Assembly: GCA_050255815.1 (NCBI GenBank)
Contig: JBLMVJ010000035.1
Location: forward strand, 1-64,000
Origin: JAGORM01 sp050255815
Lineage (GTDB): Bacteria; Patescibacteriota; Microgenomatia; Levybacterales; GWA1-39-11
Direction: 5' to 3'
DNA: 64,000 nt
Part shown: positions 61,740 to 64,000 of the stretch, piece by piece
Layout: every line of letters starts with the position of its first letter
Numbering within the stretch: the first letter of the stretch is position 1
Notes under the pieces: model-generated
Database searches by the model: none
What the model was told of the DNA's origin: nothing
What the model saw: only the letters and a program-made list of their open reading frames with translations
Made by a program: the position numbers and the translations under genes

Positions 61740-62771
61740 TTAAGCCATGACGTATTTCACGCCTTTTGTCACGCCTTTCTTCTTCAGTATCCCTTTTTTC
61801 ACCAAATCCTGCACTTCCCTTAACACCGTATCCTCAGATACCATAGGAAACAAAGAACTGTATGCCTTATTCTCTATATAGCCGTTTTGTTTTATATACT
61901 CTATAACTTTTAATTGCCTATCAGAAAGCATAATAGGCCCGCCCAGCTTTTTGCGCAATCCTAAATCTGCAGAAATAGACTCAATTTTTGCTTTTATTTT
62001 AGACAGTTCTGAAGACAAGCATTCGGTGAAATATGCAAGCCATACCGTCTGGTCTCCCTTAAACTTCTCCACACTCTGGAGCGCGTCATAATATTCTTTG
62101 GGATTATTATCAAAGTGTTCTTCCAGGGAGAAAAACTGGCGGATGTCATACCCTTCTTTAAACAAAACCAGGGTAGAGAGCGCGCGCCCTACCCTGCCAT
62201 TCCCGTCTAAAAATGGATGGATCCGGACAAATTCATAATGCACTACACCGGCCTTTAATACCGGATGCATATCTGATTCTTCCTGAATAAAGGACACCAG
62301 TTCTTTTACCTGCCAGGGAACCTCTATCACTTTTGGCGGGCGGAAAGAAACCTCTCCGGTTATAGAATTTTTAATGACTACATCTTTATCCCGGTAGTCC
62401 CCTGATTTATCCAGAGGTAAAATGTTTGCCACCACTATCTTATGCAGCTGGCGAATTGTGTCCTCATCTATGCGCTTGCCCATAGTCCGCCCCATATATT
62501 CCATGACCTTCCGGTAGTTAATGACTTCCTGTACGTCCCTATTCCGCGCCGCAATAGTTTCACCGTCTAAGATTTTTTGGACCTGGATAAGGGACAATTC
62601 ATTCCCTTCTATATGGGTACCAAAATGGACTGAGCGGACCACTGCCTCTTCCTGGAACTTTTTCTCCCAATAGGGAAGCAATGGGGCATTTTCTATAACT
62701 TCCTTTGCCGCCTCTGTACTACCAATATTTTTAAGGATTGCGTTGGTGATAGAAAACGTGGGTGCGTACAT
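61740..62771 (-). CDS. Fic-domain protein with inhibitory motif and winged helix
   Basis: 343 residues. The N-terminal inhibitory helix VHFGTHIEGNELS carries the (S/T)xxxE(G/N) motif at about 52-57, the catalytic loop is HPFLDGNGRVGR (185-196), and a C-terminal winged helix follows (SDRQLKVIEYIKQNGYIENKAYSSLF...). It is predicted to transfer AMP or another nucleotide to a protein, kept in check by its own N-terminus. Target unknown. No antitoxin gene is needed because the inhibitor is in cis. Confidence 0.93.
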   Translation of the reverse strand: MYAPTFSITNAILKNIGSTEAAKEVIENAPLLPYWEKKFQEEAVVRSVHFGTHIEGNELSLIQVQKILDGETIAARNRDVQEVINYRKVMEYMGRTMGKRIDEDTIRQLHKIVVANILPLDKSGDYRDKDVVIKNSITGEVSFRPPKVIEVPWQVKELVSFIQEESDMHPVLKAGVVHYEFVRIHPFLDGNGRVGRALSTLVLFKEGYDIRQFFSLEEHFDNNPKEYYDALQSVEKFKGDQTVWLAYFTECLSSELSKIKAKIESISADLGLRKKLGGPIMLSDRQLKVIEYIKQNGYIENKAYSSLFPMVSEDTVLREVQDLVKKGILKKKGVTKGVKYVMA

Positions 62772-62801
62772 GCTAAAAACGAATGGTATTAGTGTGAATA
62801 T

Positions 62802-63068
62802 TTACGAACGCTTTTCTTCAAGTCGTCTGAGAAGACCTGAGAGCTGGTAGGTCACAAAGACCGCAATAATAGTAACAATAATGGCATAGAGAAGTAGCGA
62901 GATGAGTCCTGCATTTCCGGGAAGATATTTCTTCACATAACTATTTACAACTTCCTGAATAAGACTATTCCAGGCAAGAGCTGAAACCAGCCCAAAACCT
63001 GCAGTTGCCAGAGTCAGCATCTGGCGGACAATCTCTATGTGAAGCTTTTGCTTTTTTTCACTTGCCAT
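62802..63068 (-). CDS. DUF5654 family membrane protein
   Basis: 88 residues. A basic N-terminus is followed by two membrane helices (about 18-38 and 52-76) with the family's AWNSLIQ motif between. Small, function unknown. It lies just upstream of fic on the same strand, 30 bp away. Confidence 0.82.
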   Translation of the reverse strand: MASEKKQKLHIEIVRQMLTLATAGFGLVSALAWNSLIQEVVNSYVKKYLPGNAGLISLLLYAIIVTIIAVFVTYQLSGLLRRLEEKRS

Positions 63069-63170
63069 AGGACTATGCTCAAGAATACTCTCTTTTGCAA
63101 TTTGCTTTTGAGCACATACTCAGAAAGTGAGGATTGCAAATTCGAGCTTGATGAGTATATTCTAACACAC

Positions 63171-63200
63171 TTGTAAATTTACGGAGGGTTAAAGTACAAT
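63171..63200 (+). promoter_or_regulatory. Promoter of recF
   Basis: TTGTAA (63171-63176), 18 nt, TACAAT (63195-63200), 12 nt before the ATG. The divergent spacer 63069-63212 contains no DnaA boxes. Confidence 0.5.
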
Positions 63201-63212
63201 ACAGGCAACTCC

Positions 63213-64000
63213 ATGACGGTTACACATCTCACTCTTCAACACCTGAGGAATCATCTGAAACGCTCATTTGAATTCAAAGATATCACTATTATCATAGGCC
63301 GGAACACTGCGGGCAAAACAAATATCCTGGAGGCGCTCTCTATCCTCTCCCATGGTACTTCCTTCCGGGCAGTACGGGATGCAGATGTAATCCAGGAGGG
63401 ACGTGATTTTGCAAAAATAGAAGCAGATGTTTCAACTACTGATGACAAAGCCAGGCTACATGCTATTTTTGCATTACACGGAACTTATTTATCTAAAAAG
63501 TACCAGGTGAACGGCGTTGCCCGGTCTCTACGTACATTTTCCGAATATTTCTACACAGTCCTTTTTACCCCCCAGGATATAGAAATAGTTACTGATACGC
63601 CTTCCCTGCGCCGCCGCTACATAGATTCTATCCTAACCAAATCCCACAAAGAATACCGTTCTGCCCTCTCTAAATATGAAAAAGCGCTGCGCCAAAGAAA
63701 CCGCATGCTGCATGATGCAAAGATAGGCCGGAAAGAATACAGACGTGCGGATTATGAATTCTGGGAGAACCTACTCATAGAACATGGAACAATAATTCAT
63801 CGGTTCCGAGAGGTATTTGTAGACTATGTTAATAATTTCAAAAAGGAAGTTTTCCAATTTGAAATGTTTTATGACCACAGTATCATATCTACTGAGCGCC
63901 TGTTTAAGTATCATTTTGAAGAAGCTGCTGCAGGTGTGACGTTAGTGGGACCACAGAGGGATGACTTTAAATTCTTCTTCCCGGGTACCAAGAAGGAAAT
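63213..64000 (+). CDS. recF: RecF, N-terminal part (cut by window edge)
   Basis: About 262 residues before the window ends. Walker A IIGRNTAGKTN at about 24-34, the D-loop-type signature LVGPQRDD near 244, and the RRRYIDS motif. RecF binds ssDNA-dsDNA junctions with RecR and loads RecA at gaps. In Patescibacteria it is often near dnaA/dnaN, so a replication region may follow beyond the window, but none is seen here. Confidence 0.93.
   Translation, partial: MTVTHLTLQHLRNHLKRSFEFKDITIIIGRNTAGKTNILEALSILSHGTSFRAVRDADVIQEGRDFAKIEADVSTTDDKARLHAIFALHGTYLSKKYQVNGVARSLRTFSEYFYTVLFTPQDIEIVTDTPSLRRRYIDSILTKSHKEYRSALSKYEKALRQRNRMLHDAKIGRKEYRRADYEFWENLLIEHGTIIHRFREVFVDYVNNFKKEVFQFEMFYDHSIISTERLFKYHFEEAAAGVTLVGPQRDDFKFFFPGTKKE

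Overview
This looks like a chromosomal segment of a Candidate Phyla Radiation (Patescibacteria) bacterium, most likely of the Microgenomates type. That is an inference from several things: short intergenic gaps, a 23S rRNA gene enlarged by introns and other insertions, an archaeal-type ATP-dependent DNA ligase, a CBS-less IMP dehydrogenase, natural-competence genes (ComEC, ComEA) with a type IV pilin, very large membrane-anchored surface proteins, and many genes whose -10 box lies only 5-9 nt before the start codon (leaderless mRNAs). No 16S rRNA is present, so the lineage cannot be fixed from the window.

Layout. 1-4 kb (minus): comEC (cut by the window edge), comEA, leuS. 4-16 kb (plus): membrane and secreted proteins, a 1575-residue protein joining two recombinase-type core-binding domains to a membrane anchor and a tail-fibre-like exterior, and a tandem pair of O-antigen-ligase-like/TPR membrane proteins. 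16.5-19 kb (minus): LysM/M23 peptidase and rho. 19.5-20.2 kb: a secreted DUF11-like protein with a sortase-like tail. 20.5-22.9 kb: a G+C-rich island of small genes with strong Shine-Dalgarno sites, unlike its surroundings. 23-29 kb: surface-glycan genes (secreted protein, GT-C-like, GT2, GT4, galE), then a non-coding stretch with a probable small RNA. 29.3-34 kb (minus): a small protein, PIN-TRAM protein, radA, an S1-domain protein and a DUF457-like membrane protein. 34-37 kb (plus): M50 protease, eno, phosphoglycerate mutase. 37.7-42.2 kb: one ABC ATPase followed by four permeases. 42-44 kb (minus): pth and guaB.

44.3-49.3 kb (minus) is an rRNA operon ordered promoter, tRNA-Ala(UGC), 23S, 5S, with no 16S. 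The 23S gene spans about 4.08 kb. The excess over about 2.9 kb is accounted for by two group I introns (peptidyl-transferase loop and helix 69-71 region) and two insertions bounded by the same CCCCTCACC/GGTGAGGGG inverted repeats, one of which encodes a small GIY-YIG nuclease with its own -10 box.

49-55 kb: six-hairpin glycosidase, PiT phosphate transporter with its DUF47 partner, thioredoxin reductase, thioredoxin and a membrane GT2. 55.6-63 kb: a small membrane protein, endonuclease Q, an alkyltransferase-domain protein, a pilin, ATP-dependent DNA ligase, a Fic protein and a DUF5654 protein. The window ends inside recF.

A second theme runs through the window. Several families of short palindromic or AT-rich repeats occur in spacers, in intron loops and rRNA helices, and apparently in frame inside leuS, radA and the endonuclease Q gene.
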